Shown: positions 22,147 through 35,141, counted from the first letter of the stretch. The stretch: DNA of 64,000 nucleotides from Parus major (GCF_001522545.3 NC_031770.1:32088058-32152057), one strand, 5' to 3'. The notes: generated by a model from the sequence alone, not told the origin. Translations and numbers: made by a program.

Positions 22147-25100
22147 GCCAGACAGTATCATAATCATTGCATACATGGACATCATCATGGCACCTCAAAC
22201 CCCATCCTATCATACTGCTTTTTCAATTTGCACTAAAATTAATAAAGAGAGCAGCATAATGACTGAATTTAAAATTTTGCCTTTAAAACGGCTTTAAATC
22301 TTAATGCCGCCTTATCACACTTGAGGGCATTACAGGTGGAGTGGGGACCAACATACTGAAGTCCTAATGCTAGTGTTTCCTTAAAAATAGATTGCATTCC
22401 TGGTGACCTTTCACTGCCATGTGTTATCTGGAACTGAAGTTGAATAAGCGAGTCAGAGAATTCATTTCCACAGTTCAAAGCAGTAGAACTGAGATGTTTG
22501 CTCTTGTCCTCCCGACATTCAAGTATGAATGCAGTCTTTGCAAAGCACTGCTTCCATTTAGCATTTACCATACCCAGTTGGTACTTGTTGCCAAATGGAA
22601 TGTGGATGTGCCTCAGAGAGGTTCAGTTGTTACTAATGAAATGGCAATTAGTTTATGCAACTTATTAGCATTAGTATTTATTTTACTTTACAATATTACC
22701 TAAAAGCATCTCCAAGATATTTAAACTGCAGCATTATCTGTTCAATGCTGTCTTTTAAATAAATGGTCCTACTAAATGTAAAAGGCTGGCATTTGTACTG
22801 CATGCACCTATGTTATCATCGTTGCAAAGCAGATGCAGAATGTAAGGCGACTTGAACAATCAGCACTGTAATTTGCACAGTAACATTGTTTTAGATCTAA
22901 TTAGTGCTTATGTAGATCCCTTACAAAAATGTGAAAACCGCACCAGGATGTAATTGTTAATGAATTTAGTGCAAAGCACATCTGCATAAATTCCATTTCA
23001 GCAAGAAAAAAAACCCAACCTCTAAGTTCAACTGCTATTTGCTCAAGAGCCAAAACACTGTGAATTGTGCCCACTATGTTTTAGCCTTGCTCTGCTGGCT
23101 TTGATATTTCAAATAAATACTACGAAGTTAAAGCCTCCAGCTGCAGACCAACCCATCTGTAGATGTTTGTTATATTTGGCAGTATTCAAAGATGATTTGC
23201 CTTCCTGCTGAAAAATAAAATAAAAAAAGAGGTTCTCTCAGCAAAAAACCAAAATTGAAATACTTATCAGCCAAAAACTAAAGTTTAAAAATATTCTGTG
23301 TGGGTCAAGTGACAGAACTTTTGGAACAGCAGGCATGCATGTATACTGCGCCTATAGTTTGAACTCCGTACCCTGCTCCACGTGTATGCATAAGTCCATC
23401 TGTAGTAACTTCTTTCTGAACTGCAGAACATATCCATGGCTAACAAGGAGTGCCACTACTGGATGCAGGTAACAGATCTTAAATGTCATGCAACACCTAC
23501 CTTAAAAATCGCTCATCAGCCCTCTGAGAGTAGCATCAAGATCTATTCCACCACCTTTGTTTCTTCAGAGATGGTTACTGAGGTTTAGGCAGGGTTCTGC
23601 AGTTGGTCTTCCAACAAAGAACTGGGCTCATGAGCTTTTTGTACCAGCATTAGAAATCTCTCTTAAGAGTCTGAGGCTTGTCAGGAGTAAGTTTGAAGAT
23701 GAGAATATTTTTTGCTGGGTCTTGGCTTTATGTGTGGCCTTTATATGCAAATATAGCTCAAGGTGGACCAGGCAGGTACGAAGCCTTCAGTAAACTCCTG
23801 TATGGGCTTTTTTTATGGAAGCCTTAGATACATGGTTTTCCTTCCCAAATAGAGCAAGGATGGTTTTTACAAGACCACAGTTGTTCTGAAAGACCCATAA
23901 CGAGGTTAGGAGAACATCAGAGCAGGAGTCAAAAGCTCCTAAACAACAACCCTGCCTGTCTTCCTATCCTGGTCTAGTGAAAAAATATCTTCTCACAAGC
24001 TCAGGTCACTCAAAATGAGTGAATGACTGAAATCAGAAGTTACAGTGTGTGATATTGTAGAGGTCTTACATACCAGCACATTGATACCTATAGACACAAC
24101 AGATAAATACTTGAAAAAGATTATCATTCCCGTTCTTTTTTTAAAAGAATATTATTTTATGTTGGTATTTAGCCCAAATATGGCTTTCACAGTTAGGCTC
24201 AGACCCTTTCCCTTTTGTTATCATTATCTGAAACACTTTAACTCTCTGTACTTCTTTTAAAAAAAAGTATAATTAAATTTTTCTTCCTTGAAGTTTGGCT
24301 GTGCCTTTTTCCTAAGAAATCAGAATGGATTCATGAAAGAGGTGTCAGAGCAATTCAGAGAGCTGTCTCTTACTTCAGGCCCTGTCAGAAACATCCTATG
24401 GGTGATTAAATCAGGCAACAAGTTTAACCTTCCACACTTAATTCTCCATTTCTGAATAGGAGGAACGATAGCACCAGTTATGTCATCGAGACATTCATGA
24501 TGAATGTGTTAAAAGATGCTGAGTCATTTGGATATCATCTGATGCACCTACATAAAAATCTTAATGTAATTGAGATTCTTGCATTAAAATGGATAACTTC
24601 TCAAGTTAATAGATGAATCTATTGAAAACCTTCGTAAGATTGCTATCCATAAATTTATTAAAAGGAGATTAGTAAGATACATCCTGGCCAGCAGGCTTCA
24701 GGTTTCCTTTGGCCAGCAAAAACACGTGCTCAGTGTCTGAGGCCCACAGCCCTTTAAATACCAGATGATCCCATGCAAGTGACAGCTGCTGAGTCAGCCC
24801 ATAGAGCCTGGACCAGTGCTCCCAGACTGCTGGGTGCTTGTGCTCCATCCTTGACAGCCCGAGGGAGTAACAGGAGAGGAACAAAAGGGGACCATAGCAG
24901 ACCTACATGTGATGGAACTACAGGGGAACACCTAGCAGACAGTGAGGCTCCAACAGCACACTGGCTTGGCTGCATTTCTCCATAAAAGTATGCACCATTT
25001 CATAAAGAAAACTCCTGTCTGAGCTCCACAAAAAGAACTCAAAGAGAAGACCTTCTGATGTATGTTTTTCAGTTTGAACCAACAAACAACCATTTAAACA

Positions 25101-25950
25101 ATGCTTTTCATCTCCCCCCCACCTCCTTTTTCCCTGTTCTCTAGTAGAACTCAGCATTTCTGTGATCAAAATTTCCCTTTCTATCAGTTACTAGTGAGGT
25201 TTTCAAAATTACAAGTTAAGTGGGGCTGGTTTGTTTTGGGCTTCTTTTTGACATGATATTCACAAATGTGGAGGACTTAGGGGACTGAGGCAAAGAGAAA
25301 GACTGGTAGACAGTAGTACATGATTGATGGCAGAAGTGGAGAGGAGGATGTTGAACAGAAGGAGGTGAGAGGGAGGTGTGGAGGACAGAGAGAAGTAGGT
25401 GTCATTAAAAGGAAATGAGGAGACAAAGAAAAGAGTAGATGTGTGCAAACTGTACAGTAAAATTCCTTTCCAAGAGCTCAAATCTCAGCAGTTATTTTAG
25501 TTTTCTGTTTTTTGAGGAAAACTGACACTACACTAAAGATGAGGAGACAGAAGAAATTAATGGAATGCAACTGCTTTGTACCCACTTATGGTGGTGCTGA
25601 GTTTGGGTGATTAGGAAACAGTTTTCTGTTTCCTGTGTCCATTCAGAAAGTAGGAAGATAAATGTTCTAGACACTCAATGTAAACTTTCTCTCATGGCTG
25701 ATAAAATTAATATCTTCTGTTCTTTTTAACAGATCTTCTAGTAATTCATAGTTTCCAGCATATAAAGCCTTTTTTCACATGCTGAGAAATGAGAAGGCAC
25801 ATTACTAGTTGGAGCAATGGCAATCAGCAATGAAATCAGTTCTTCTTCTCCTGACCTGTTTCCTCATCACTGGCCTGACCCTTGGACATGCCACCAGAAA
25901 GAGATTTACCCACTTAAGTAGCAATTAACGCTTCTATCTTTTGTTTGTTG
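22147..25950. other. noncoding stretch with an enhancer-like block
   Basis: No gene or named repeat is seen. The block at about 22630-23010 is CpG-poor, free of simple sequence and rich in homeodomain-type cores, including the palindrome CTAATTAG at 22897-22904, and resembles a conserved noncoding element. The remainder, including a purine-rich patch at 25260-25440 (GGAGG/GAGAG-rich), is unremarkable. Confidence 0.4.
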
Positions 25951-25954
25951 GCTG

Positions 25955-26110
25955 TTTTGGGGTTTTTTGGGGTTTTGTTTGTTTGTTTTGGTTTTTTGGC
26001 CTTTTTTTGTGGTGGGGGGGGTGAGATTTGTTGGGGTTTTTTTTTTGGTTGGTTTTTTGGTTTTGTTTTTGTTTTCTTTGGTGATATTGATTTTGATTTT
26101 TTTTTTCTCA
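25955..26110. repeat. G/T-only low-complexity tract
   Basis: About 155 bases composed almost wholly of G and T on the plus strand, with repeated GGGGTTTT-like and GGTTTTTTGG units, an eight-G run near 26016, and T10 at both 26039-26048 and 26099-26108. It is strongly strand-asymmetric and can form G-quadruplex-type structures. The two opposing long frames here are by-products of the composition. Confidence 0.85.
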
Positions 26111-29100
26111 TGTTTCAGGCATTTCTCTATGATCTGCATCTGTTGCTGGAGATGATCATGTGTATCTGCCTTTTTTTGAGAACTAGTCCTCCAAGCAGTT
26201 GCTCATGGAACTTGAGCAGCCATGGGAATTGCAGCTTGCTGCTGATTTGGACCTAGAAGAAGCCAAAATAGGAATCCTGAGTAATCCCAGGAGAGGGAAA
26301 ATGTCTCCTTCTTCAGCACATTGGCTGAAACCTGGCATATGGGCAGGACAAGCAGACGTTTTCTTTCTTGCTCTGCAAGCCCTTTTCATTTAAACTGTGC
26401 AGAATAGAATATTCAGCTGTTCCCTTTTCCCACAGGTTAACATGGATAATAAAGACACTTCACTCTTTGCTTTCAAATATTTTTCTAAACTATTTTGATC
26501 CTTGAAACATTTATACTAACAAAGAAATTCCACTGCCTCCTTGTCTCCCTCTCTCCCACCCCCACCCCAATAACTTGCTCTGTCTTGTAACTCTGACTTG
26601 ATTTTTTGGCATATATTTGCATACATTAGAAACGGAGAGAGGATTAAAGTTTAAGAGGAAATTGTGGCTAGTGTGAAAGGGGAACAAAAGGACATCTGTG
26701 AAGTAGCCCACAACTGGCAAGGAAAGCTATTCCACCTCCAGCACCAGCTGCAGGGGAAGTGGTGCCCACTGCCCCAACAAGACCTTCTTTGTTTTGCTGC
26801 AAAAACTGGGAGTGGTGGCTTTTAAAGTGACACAATTTGAGGTGAGGAGCTTCCCTTTTCCCTGCTCTATTCTATTCTGATATTGTATGGCAACAATAGA
26901 TGTTTTTCCAAGCAAATAATTTTTCCCAAGATTGCCCCAACAAAATCTTCCAAATCCAGAGGGAGTACAGATTTATGGTGCTGGTTCTCTCTGCACCCAC
27001 GGGCAGGCATGCAGGAGTTGCTGCTGTAATTTTCTCCAGGGCTCACTAGCCCTTCTAAACCTGCCACTACCTTCCAAAGCAGAGGAGGACATTTTCCAGC
27101 ACTGTTTGGTCCTGCAGCAGCAGAAAGAGCTGGGAATAGTGTGGAAGATGTGGCAGATGGGGGGAAGTGTTGCGGGACAGGAAGCAAGCTGGAGCTGAAG
27201 GGAAAGCTTGAGAGTAAAAGACAAGGAGGACAAAAAATGCAAACAGGAAGAAAAAATTTGTGCAAAGCTGGCTTTCAGTAAGGTAAGAGGGAACTGAGCT
27301 TTTTCTGAGGAAGAAAGTCAGAGAGGAAAGAAATAGGGAACATTATCCCACCCAGTTGGGGGAGACAGTTTTCAATTCTGAAACAGTGGAAGCACTCTGG
27401 ATTCATTAGAAATATCCTTTTAATACTCAGGGAAATCAATACTCCAAAACCTTGCTTACCTTCTGCTCACAAATCATCTGGAAGCTTAATGTGTTTATCC
27501 TCTTGCTGGGGACAGTAAAGAGAGAGGTGTCTGGAATTAGACTGGTCAAATCTCTCTCCTAACATTTAGTTTTCTAGTTTTTTAGAGTGCTGCAGCTAGT
27601 CTTCCATTAATATTCCCTGAAAATATGGGGGTTTTTTTGCCATGAATCTGCAAGGTATTGAGATCTGAAGTTCATGTGTTTCCTTCCTGGGTGTAAAAAC
27701 TTGGACTGCTTGGCTCCATTTCCCCCTCTACCTTAGCCACTTTGCTGTTCTGTTCTCCCTGGCTACATTCCTGCCTGGGGGCCACTGAGGACTGTAATGT
27801 CAAAAGGAGTCCTGGGGTTCTTCCCTCTGTGTGATTAATGTTCACATAGTGGTGACAACCTCCCTGTGTGTGCCCAGCCCACGCAGTTTTTATGCTGTGA
27901 TGACTGTCTTCCATAGAGAATCATCCACACCACTTTATCAGGCTGGCAGAGTCCTCCCTGCCTTCCACCATCACTAGGCTTAATAAATGTGGCTCTAGCC
28001 ACCAGCTTTAAATGACTTTCATGGAAAAACCAATCAACCAAACACCAAAAAATCCTGCATGGGCTTTCTTCTGAGCATATGCAACTAAAAGTCTCTGGAA
28101 ATTCTCCTGTGTGGTTTTCTGTATATCACTCAGTTACTGCCAGGTCCCTTCTTTCCTAGCATGCACTTGGATGAAGAGGAGATCTACGTTTACAGTATGC
28201 CCAGGAGTAGCAGAGCTGAGCTTTTTCAAAGGTTTGGGGTTTTTTGTTACTTTGTCTTTCAATTTGTTCCATTTAAAGAGGGTGAAATTTCTTCATAAAG
28301 ATGTGAATTATAGTTGGATGTACTGACTAATACGAGAGCTACCTGCTCAGCCCAAGGTCAGATAGTCTTTAGGTGATATGTAGTAAGGAGACATGGGGGA
28401 GGTTTAGAAAAAACTACTATTTTTGCACATGATTTTGAAGGGAAATTATTTTAATTCTTGAAACTGTAAGCTAATTTTTTGCAGCTGTTGGCAACCTGTC
28501 TTTAGGTGGATACATTCCTAGATGGAAAAGTCCTGATTCCTAGTCTGTGAGGGGAACATTAAGTGCTGAGTGCCACTGAGTGGTTTACATCTCTCCCTAT
28601 CATTGTCCTCATAAGCTGATACATGGAATCTTCTGATGAAACTTGGCTAATAACATGGATATAAAAAACTCTTGTATTCATCCATACTGGTAAAGCTTAT
28701 CTGATAGGTTTAAAAAAGCTGATCATATTGTTAATAGTCTGAAAAAATAGCCTAGAATATGAAAGAAGAGATCATCTTTTTCCCTGCCTCTCACTAGATG
28801 AAATAAGCTGACTTTCCATTTTGGCCTCTTCTGGCTCCCATGTCTTTGTGGACACCACCCGTCAGGCAAATCAAATCTCCTTGCTTCTTCTCCCTGTGTT
28901 GGCTTCCAGTCACTGTGGAACAGGCTGGGTGGATGTCACAGTCAGACCTGGGCATCACAGTAGAGTTTGAGGGTTAGTGGTGGTAAGGCTGGTGCACAAA
29001 AGGGAAAACCACCTGGGTTCATGAAAGCTGTCATGCTTCCTAACTTGATCCTACAAAAAACAGGAAAAATATGTCCATTGCTAAAACAGTTGCACAACTA

Positions 29101-29312
29101 TATCAGCAAAAGAAACAAAACTCAAGTACAAAAGGATGCCATTTTTTCCCTAGCAGTTTCAAGGCAAAGATGTCCTACAAGTTTGTATGTAGAGCAGCCA
29201 AATAGTGCTGAACTGAGGGACTCATTCTGAAGTTCAGAGGAGACTCAGTCTGAGAGGAGGTTCATCTCAGATTGACTGGGCCTGAGTCACCAAAGAACAG
29301 AGTGACTTGTAA
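26111..29312. other. noncoding stretch, no gene seen
   Basis: Ordinary AT-richer sequence. A slightly GC-richer patch lies at about 26970-27200 with overlapping open frames on both strands that have no recognised domain. One minus-strand exon-like piece (27460-27505) is listed separately. Confidence 0.45.
27460..27505 (-). other. exon-like segment, minus strand (46 nt)
   Basis: On the minus strand the sequence CCTCTCTCTTTACTGTCCCCAG is a textbook acceptor; 46 bases later GCAGAAG is followed by GTAAGC, a strong donor. One frame is open (KRINTLSFQMICEQK). The splice sites are among the best in the window, but 46 bases is short and no partner exon is identified. Confidence 0.22.
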
Positions 29313-29313
29313 C

Positions 29314-29503
29314 TAGAATAGAATAGAATAGAATAGAATAGAATAGAATAGAATAGAATAGAATAGAATAGAATAGAATAGAATAGAATAGAATAGAATA
29401 GAATAGNGAATAGAATAGAATAGAATAGAATAGAATAGAATAGAATAGAATAGAATAGAATAGAATAGAATAGAATAGAATAGAATAGAATAGAATAGAA
29501 TAG
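29314..29503. repeat. (GAATA)n pentanucleotide array, with one N
   Basis: About 37 nearly perfect copies of GAATA. A single N at 29407 sits close to the middle (93 bases before, 96 after), which marks an assembly join of unknown true length. The right end runs directly into a CR1 tail, so the array probably grew from the CR1 terminal repeat. Confidence 0.97.
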
Positions 29504-29575
29504 TGCAGTTAGAAAGGATCTATAACAATCGTCCAGTCCAACTCCCTGATCAGTTCAGGGTGAGTGAATTAGTTG
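29504..29575 (-). mobile_element. CR1 LINE 3'-terminal fragment
   Basis: Immediately after the GAATA array the plus strand reads TGCAGTTAGAAAGGATCTAT and GTCCAGTCCAACTCCCTGA, the antisense of a CR1 3' end next to its terminal microsatellite. Only about 70 bases remain. Minus orientation. Confidence 0.8.
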
Positions 29576-31534
29576 TTGATGTATTTTTAATATTTTGATT
29601 TTTTGTCACACACTTATGTATTAGCACATTTTATTCATCATGGCACAAAAGTTTTGCCTTTGTTCTTACTGTCTGATTAATAAAAAAAGAGATAATCAAA
29701 ATGAAAGTATACACTTCAAAGAATTGAAAATATTGTAAGTTTTTCTCTATTTTCACAAGAATGAGCTCTATAGCAAGCACATTTCCATGTGGCTGTTCAC
29801 TGCTCCAGCATTATTCCGTGACCTTTTTTGAAAGTACACAATCTAGTGCTGATTCAGGACAACATTTTGTGCCATGTCAGCCCATCATTGGCAGGAGAAA
29901 GAAAAGAAAGGATCCAACCCAGATGTTTCTCAGAATGTTCTGATAAACTCAAGATTTTAATGGCATTTGCTACAATAGAAAAATAATTAAAAGAGGGGGA
30001 GAAAAAGGCGAGTGGGAATGCTGGGCAGTCATGCAGAGGTGATCGCTAAATGTCCTTTATGTACCCAGTTTGTTCTTGATACTTAAGGACACTGTGGTGC
30101 TTGTACATGAACTGGAGCCACTTGTCACTAGAAAGGCTGCCAGGATTAAATCAGTAAGAAATTGTTTATTCAGCCTGTTCAAACAAAAAATGAATTGTTT
30201 TGATGAATGAGATTTTTTTTTTAATGAATTAGAACGTGTCATGCCAGTAGTTTTTAAATGTAAAGCACTGAGGCGGGTTTTTTTTCCTTTCATTCTGACA
30301 TAACTGCCCTAAAATAACTGAAGTACCAGGGCTCCAACAGCAGCACATTACATTATGTATTGCAAATGACATAGTTGCCACTGTTGGTAGACAAACACCA
30401 CTAAAAAATCCCAACCAAAAAACAACAACAACAACAAAAAAAAGCAGACAAAAAAACCCCACCGCCTTCATACATTGCATATATCTGTAGTACCTTTGAT
30501 GAAATTGTCTTCATTTTCTACAACAAAAACCATTCAGTATTTCAGTTAAATGAACTTTCAGTGATGATGAATATTTCTCAGTCCCCCAAGTAGGATTATT
30601 ACCCTTGGGCAAAATTCTTCAGCATCTTTTGAGAGAGATCTTAATAATGGTGATAATTTGCATGTATTGAACTAAGCACTAGCCTTTCATACAGTTTTCA
30701 GAACTGAACTAACCTTCCCTTTGTGGAAAGCTGTGTGCCTCCTTTGAAGCTGAGTTTACCAAAGTGGGGATATGACAGCCACACGTGCACCTTGCAAAGG
30801 GTCAGAAATATCACCAGTCCTAGCTGGTTGCTTCCATCATCCATGAGGGTTAAGTTAAATTACACATTTTTGGGTAAAAAAGCCCCAACCAAACCAAGTC
30901 AAAATCATACATAGGTTCACCTTGTCTATGTGAGTACAATGTTTCAGCTTCAGTTATTATTTTTTAAGAGTAAGATGACTCATAATGATTACATTGATAC
31001 ATTTCCCCTGTTAGAACTTCCATGTCATTGGCATAAACTAGTTCATACACTGCTCACATTCAGGAATGTAAAGGTTCACCTTGGAAGAAAGGTGTGGCAT
31101 CAGCCAAGATGAGGTTATGCCCATCAAAACTGTGACATTGTACCCATTCTGGCTGGAGGGGGCATGGTGTCTGCATAAGACCTCAGTTACAATTAGCAAA
31201 TTAAACTTGTTCTGTGCTCAAGGCAGAGAATTTGGCATGAAAAAGCTCCAAAAGCTTTTTCAATCCATTCCAAATTGGCCACTGTGGTAACATAATTAAG
31301 ACAATAGGGGTGTTATATTTGGAAATGTTGTTAAAAATAGTTGATATTATTCAAGGAGCATCTCTTACACTGGTAACTTTTGGAGATACCTCTGGCTGAA
31401 AGAAGGGAGAATTCACTGATACACTTGGAAAACAAGCCAAAATCTGAATTATGGTCCAGAAACCATACCTCTAAGTCCATTTTGTTTTAAAGTCTTTCTT
31501 GACAGCTTGCTTTAAGAATGAACATGAAAGAAAT

Positions 31535-31568
31535 TATATATATATATATATACACATATATATATATG
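31535..31568. repeat. (TA)n microsatellite
   Basis: Alternating TA interrupted once by CACA near 31552. About 34 bases. Confidence 0.93.
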
Positions 31569-34500
31569 GCACAACTAAAAGAGAAATATATACTGGTTGT
31601 CTCTCCTGCTGTGTTGATTACTTTCTGTTGAAGCTATCATTTGATGAAGCAGAACATTTACAACCTGCTTTGATCAAATGCCATGACAAGCAGGAGTGCT
31701 TCCAGAGTACCCAGCTTCCTCATCTGGTTCCCTGAAGTAACATGCCCTTCCATAATTGTTGGTTGCTCCTGGCAAGGCCTTCCTGCATATTACTGCTCAA
31801 TAGTTTTGTTAATTAAGACAGCAAACTGAAGCTCCACATTTTAGGCATATTTCAAAATCTCAGGAAACTTCACATAATCTCCACACCTTGACAGATTTGT
31901 CCCTGTTAGCATTTGGACTACATTTCTTTGGTTAATCTTTTAAGACAATATTAATTAATATTCACAGAGCTTTTGCATGAGGACTTGGATTTATGTTATA
32001 GTCTTCATGCGTTTACTGCACCTTGTGCCTATAGATAGAGCAGATGGCCCAGTATTGGTGGTTTGGCTTTACTGGTGGTGGAATGAGTGTGGAAAAGGTT
32101 TCCAAAATGTAACCAAACTCGGGATGCAGATCAGTTGCAAAGCTGGTACAGGAAGAATTCTCAAAACAGCAGCCCCTAAAAGATGAACAGTACTCTTGTA
32201 AAGCTGCCCTCATGTCTTCTTAAAATATTAAGGGAAAGAAAGCATTCTGACATAGGAATGAATAAATGGTAATGCTGACCTCCTGGTGTGCTGTTTTCTG
32301 GTACCCTGAATCACTTGGAATAAGAGTGTGGTCAGTGAATTGGTCTCAGTTCATGGAGAGAGCACTAACAGGAAGGAGAGAGGGGATCTGAAGGTCACTG
32401 TGTAAGCAATGTGGTTTTGCCACCTACCTTATTCAGGTTTAGCAGTTCTTATCTGTCCCCACTGCAATCCCATCCCCATCTCTCTTGAGTTTCTACCTGC
32501 TTGAAATTGAAGCTCATGGATCTAGCAAGGTATTAAAGCTGCTCCCTAGCACCTTGGTGACAACCACTTCCTTCCCTTGCCTGCAGCTGATGCTACTTTT
32601 TGGACCAATTGATGCTCCTTACCCCACTTTTTAAACAGAGAAGTATCTGTGCTCTTACCGCAGGAGGCAGTTGATCCATCCCTACCAGAACTTCACAGCC
32701 TTTAGTGAAACCTTTCTGAGCCTTACTTCCCTCATGCACAAAGTGTGGATATTGGCCCTGCTAAAGTCAAATCCAGCATGGGGGCACACCAGGAAAGGCC
32801 ATACTCTGTGACAGGAGACACAAGGTACCTATGCAGTGGCCTTCGGTGGAGGAGGTTTCCCTGGATATTCTTGAGCTCACAGTGATGGGGTGAGCCTGAA
32901 AAGCAGCAGTCAGAAGAAAGCTACAAGATCCTGTACAAAATAGCATCCAGTTTTTCTATTTTCCACCATACAACAATGAACATTCTTATCTTGATAGTGT
33001 TACACTGATAGTGAATACTCGATGTCATTCTTGTTTTTAATGGCATTGCTCCCTTAAACCTTTGGTAATGTATGTACACACACACATAACCGTCTCTTAC
33101 AAGAGTTTCTGCTAAGATTCCGCATCAGCTAAAAAATATTAGAGCCACCACCAACTGTACCAATTAATCAAAATGTACAATGGGGTTTCTACAGTTTGGA
33201 GCACTGCTTCATAAGTGATGTGAAGGAGTAGATGTCAGCTTTAGGGGCAGGGTAGGTGTAATTAAGAAAAAAGATCTTTTTGAGTGTCAAGGGAAGGTTG
33301 AAGAACTGTGTAAGTCTAGAGAAAAATGAGTAACTATGGGAAATTTTAAGGAGAAATGGAAATAATCAAGCAAAGCTGAGGAGCAGATGGGATGGGGGAA
33401 AGAGGAAGAAGAGAGGTATAATATTGCACTGTAATTTAGTTTTTCTTCCCAAGAGGAGCATATCTTGTATTCTCTGTGAGCCAGACTTCTTGGGTGTCAC
33501 CTAAAAATGTAACCCCTTCTCCCACCCTTTCCTTGTGTCAAAGAATCTGCCATTCAAACAGCCAAACTAAAATCTTTCTCCTAACAGTTCTGCTTCTGGT
33601 GACCTTAAACATCTACATTATTCTAAAGGTAATCCCCAAAGGAGTATTTAAAACAGCAGCATCTTGGGGCAGTCTCCAAGGAAGATAGAAGGAACCTCAG
33701 CATTCTCAATAAGCAGATTCCTTGCCTCCTCACTGTTGTCCATTGTGTCCTTTTCTGGATTTCATGCTGTGAAAATTGGCTTTCATAGAACTTCCTTACC
33801 TGTATAACAAATATCAGTTTACCTTTGCATAAACCGATCTCATATAGACTGACTTATCTTCCACTTAGGTTTGTTTTACTTTGTTCGACCCCTAGATTTC
33901 AGGTCTTCCTACTGACCTTGACTAAGATGGCTTCCCAATGACTGGTAACATGCAGGGCTGATGTAGTATTGAGCAACAGCTCTGCTTTCACAGCTTTATC
34001 AAAGTGACTAAGTAAAGTGAACCGCCTTTTACCAGGGATGAGCCCCAGTTGAAGGTGACAAGGTTCAGCTCCTGTGGGCATTGCCTCATTTCTTCCCATC
34101 TGTCCAACCACAGACAGAATACCTAATAATACCTAAAATAATTAATTCCTAATTAGTGAAACTCTATGTAGACAGGGGCATCCCTACTGACAGAAAAGGC
34201 TGGGGTGGAATGGAGAGGATGCCCACTTCTCTGCTCCTCTTCTTCTTCATCAGTGTGTGTTGAAGCCAGTGAGATTCTTCCAGCTTTGAACCAGTATATC
34301 TAAGAACCAAATCTGGTTTTGCACTTGGCAGAAGCACAGATACAGAAACATGATGCTCAGCCAGATCCGCAAATAAAGATCTGTTAGATTAAAGGGCAGA
34401 TATACAGTAGATGTTTTGCTTTCCTGGTAGCCTGGAGAGAACCACCCAGACTTCTAACTTGTGTACGTATACTTTCAAAAGGGCAAAAATGTTGCTTTCA

Positions 34501-34584
34501 TAAATTAATTTCACACACTTTACAGAGATAAAAATAATCACTGTGACATTTTGTTTGTCTTCCTTTTTTCCTGTATGCAAGCAG

Positions 34585-34774
34585 CCAACTCTCAATTACT
34601 TACAGCCCTAAATTCGTTCCGCTCAATTGTGAAAAGCCCCCGCAATATTCAACAGGAGGGGAAGAATTCTGATCTGTGGAAAGTCATCATGTTTGCAGAG
34701 AAAGCAAATTTCCTCCTCTCCCAATATGCTGTATATATCAGCCAAAACAAGACTCTTATACCGAGTGCCAACTG
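34585..34774 (+). other. exon-like segment (190 nt), unrecognised protein-like frame
   Basis: A pyrimidine-rich tract (TTTGTCTTCCTTTTTTCCTG) leads to GCAAGCAG at 34584, and ACTG followed by GTATGA at 34775 could be a donor. The single long frame reads like a folded helical protein, for example LWKVIMFAEKANFLLSQY in its middle, and it has four CpG sites where the flanks have almost none. A GAIN-type helix of an adhesion GPCR came to mind, but the similarity is weak and I do not assign it. It could be an orphan exon, a decayed gene fragment or chance. Confidence 0.25.
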
Positions 34775-35139
34775 GTATGAATTCCAATCATTTTATGTAT
34801 TATATATTAATGTTATAAAAATATGCCCCCCAATTTTTTATAACAAGAGATTTTGTTGTGGCAATATCTGACACCGCTTCTGAACTGACGTAGATGTGAC
34901 AGCCTAATAAAAACTTGCCTACCAGCATGATAGCATTGGTTGTGGATACTGAATTGCCTCAACAATTCAGGGGGCTCTGTACTGGCTTTTCTTTAGTAAC
35001 AACCATATCAGACTTGCTGAGCTTTTCTCTAGCTACTTACTACACTCTAAGTTCAACCAGGTCTAAAAAAGATTTAAGTTTGATGATGTTTCTTCTTATA
35101 TATTACAAGTAACAGAAACTGTGCAGACACTAGTTTGTT

Positions 35140-35141
<2 letters not shown>

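Larger units (their letters stand above)
29576..35141. other. noncoding stretch, no gene called
   Basis: Contains a C/A-rich low-complexity tract at about 30400-30462 (CAAAAA-type, the complement of the G/T tracts elsewhere), a TA microsatellite (31535-31568), a perfect 16-base palindrome AATATTAATTAATATT at 31947-31962, and a short CA run near 33073. A frame at 33476-33688 has a hydrophobic stretch (IFLLTVLLLVTLNIYIILK) but no supporting context. The exon-like piece at 34585-34774 is listed separately. Confidence 0.45.

Noticed and set aside
33476..33688. Frame with a transmembrane-like stretch and nearby CTCCTAACAG / AAAG-GTAATC sites
   Set aside because: The exon implied would be only about 45 bases; the flanks look like ordinary intron and no family is recognised.
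33883..33892. tRNA B-box-like GTTCGACCCC
   Set aside because: No A box at the right distance upstream and no cloverleaf-forming arms around it.
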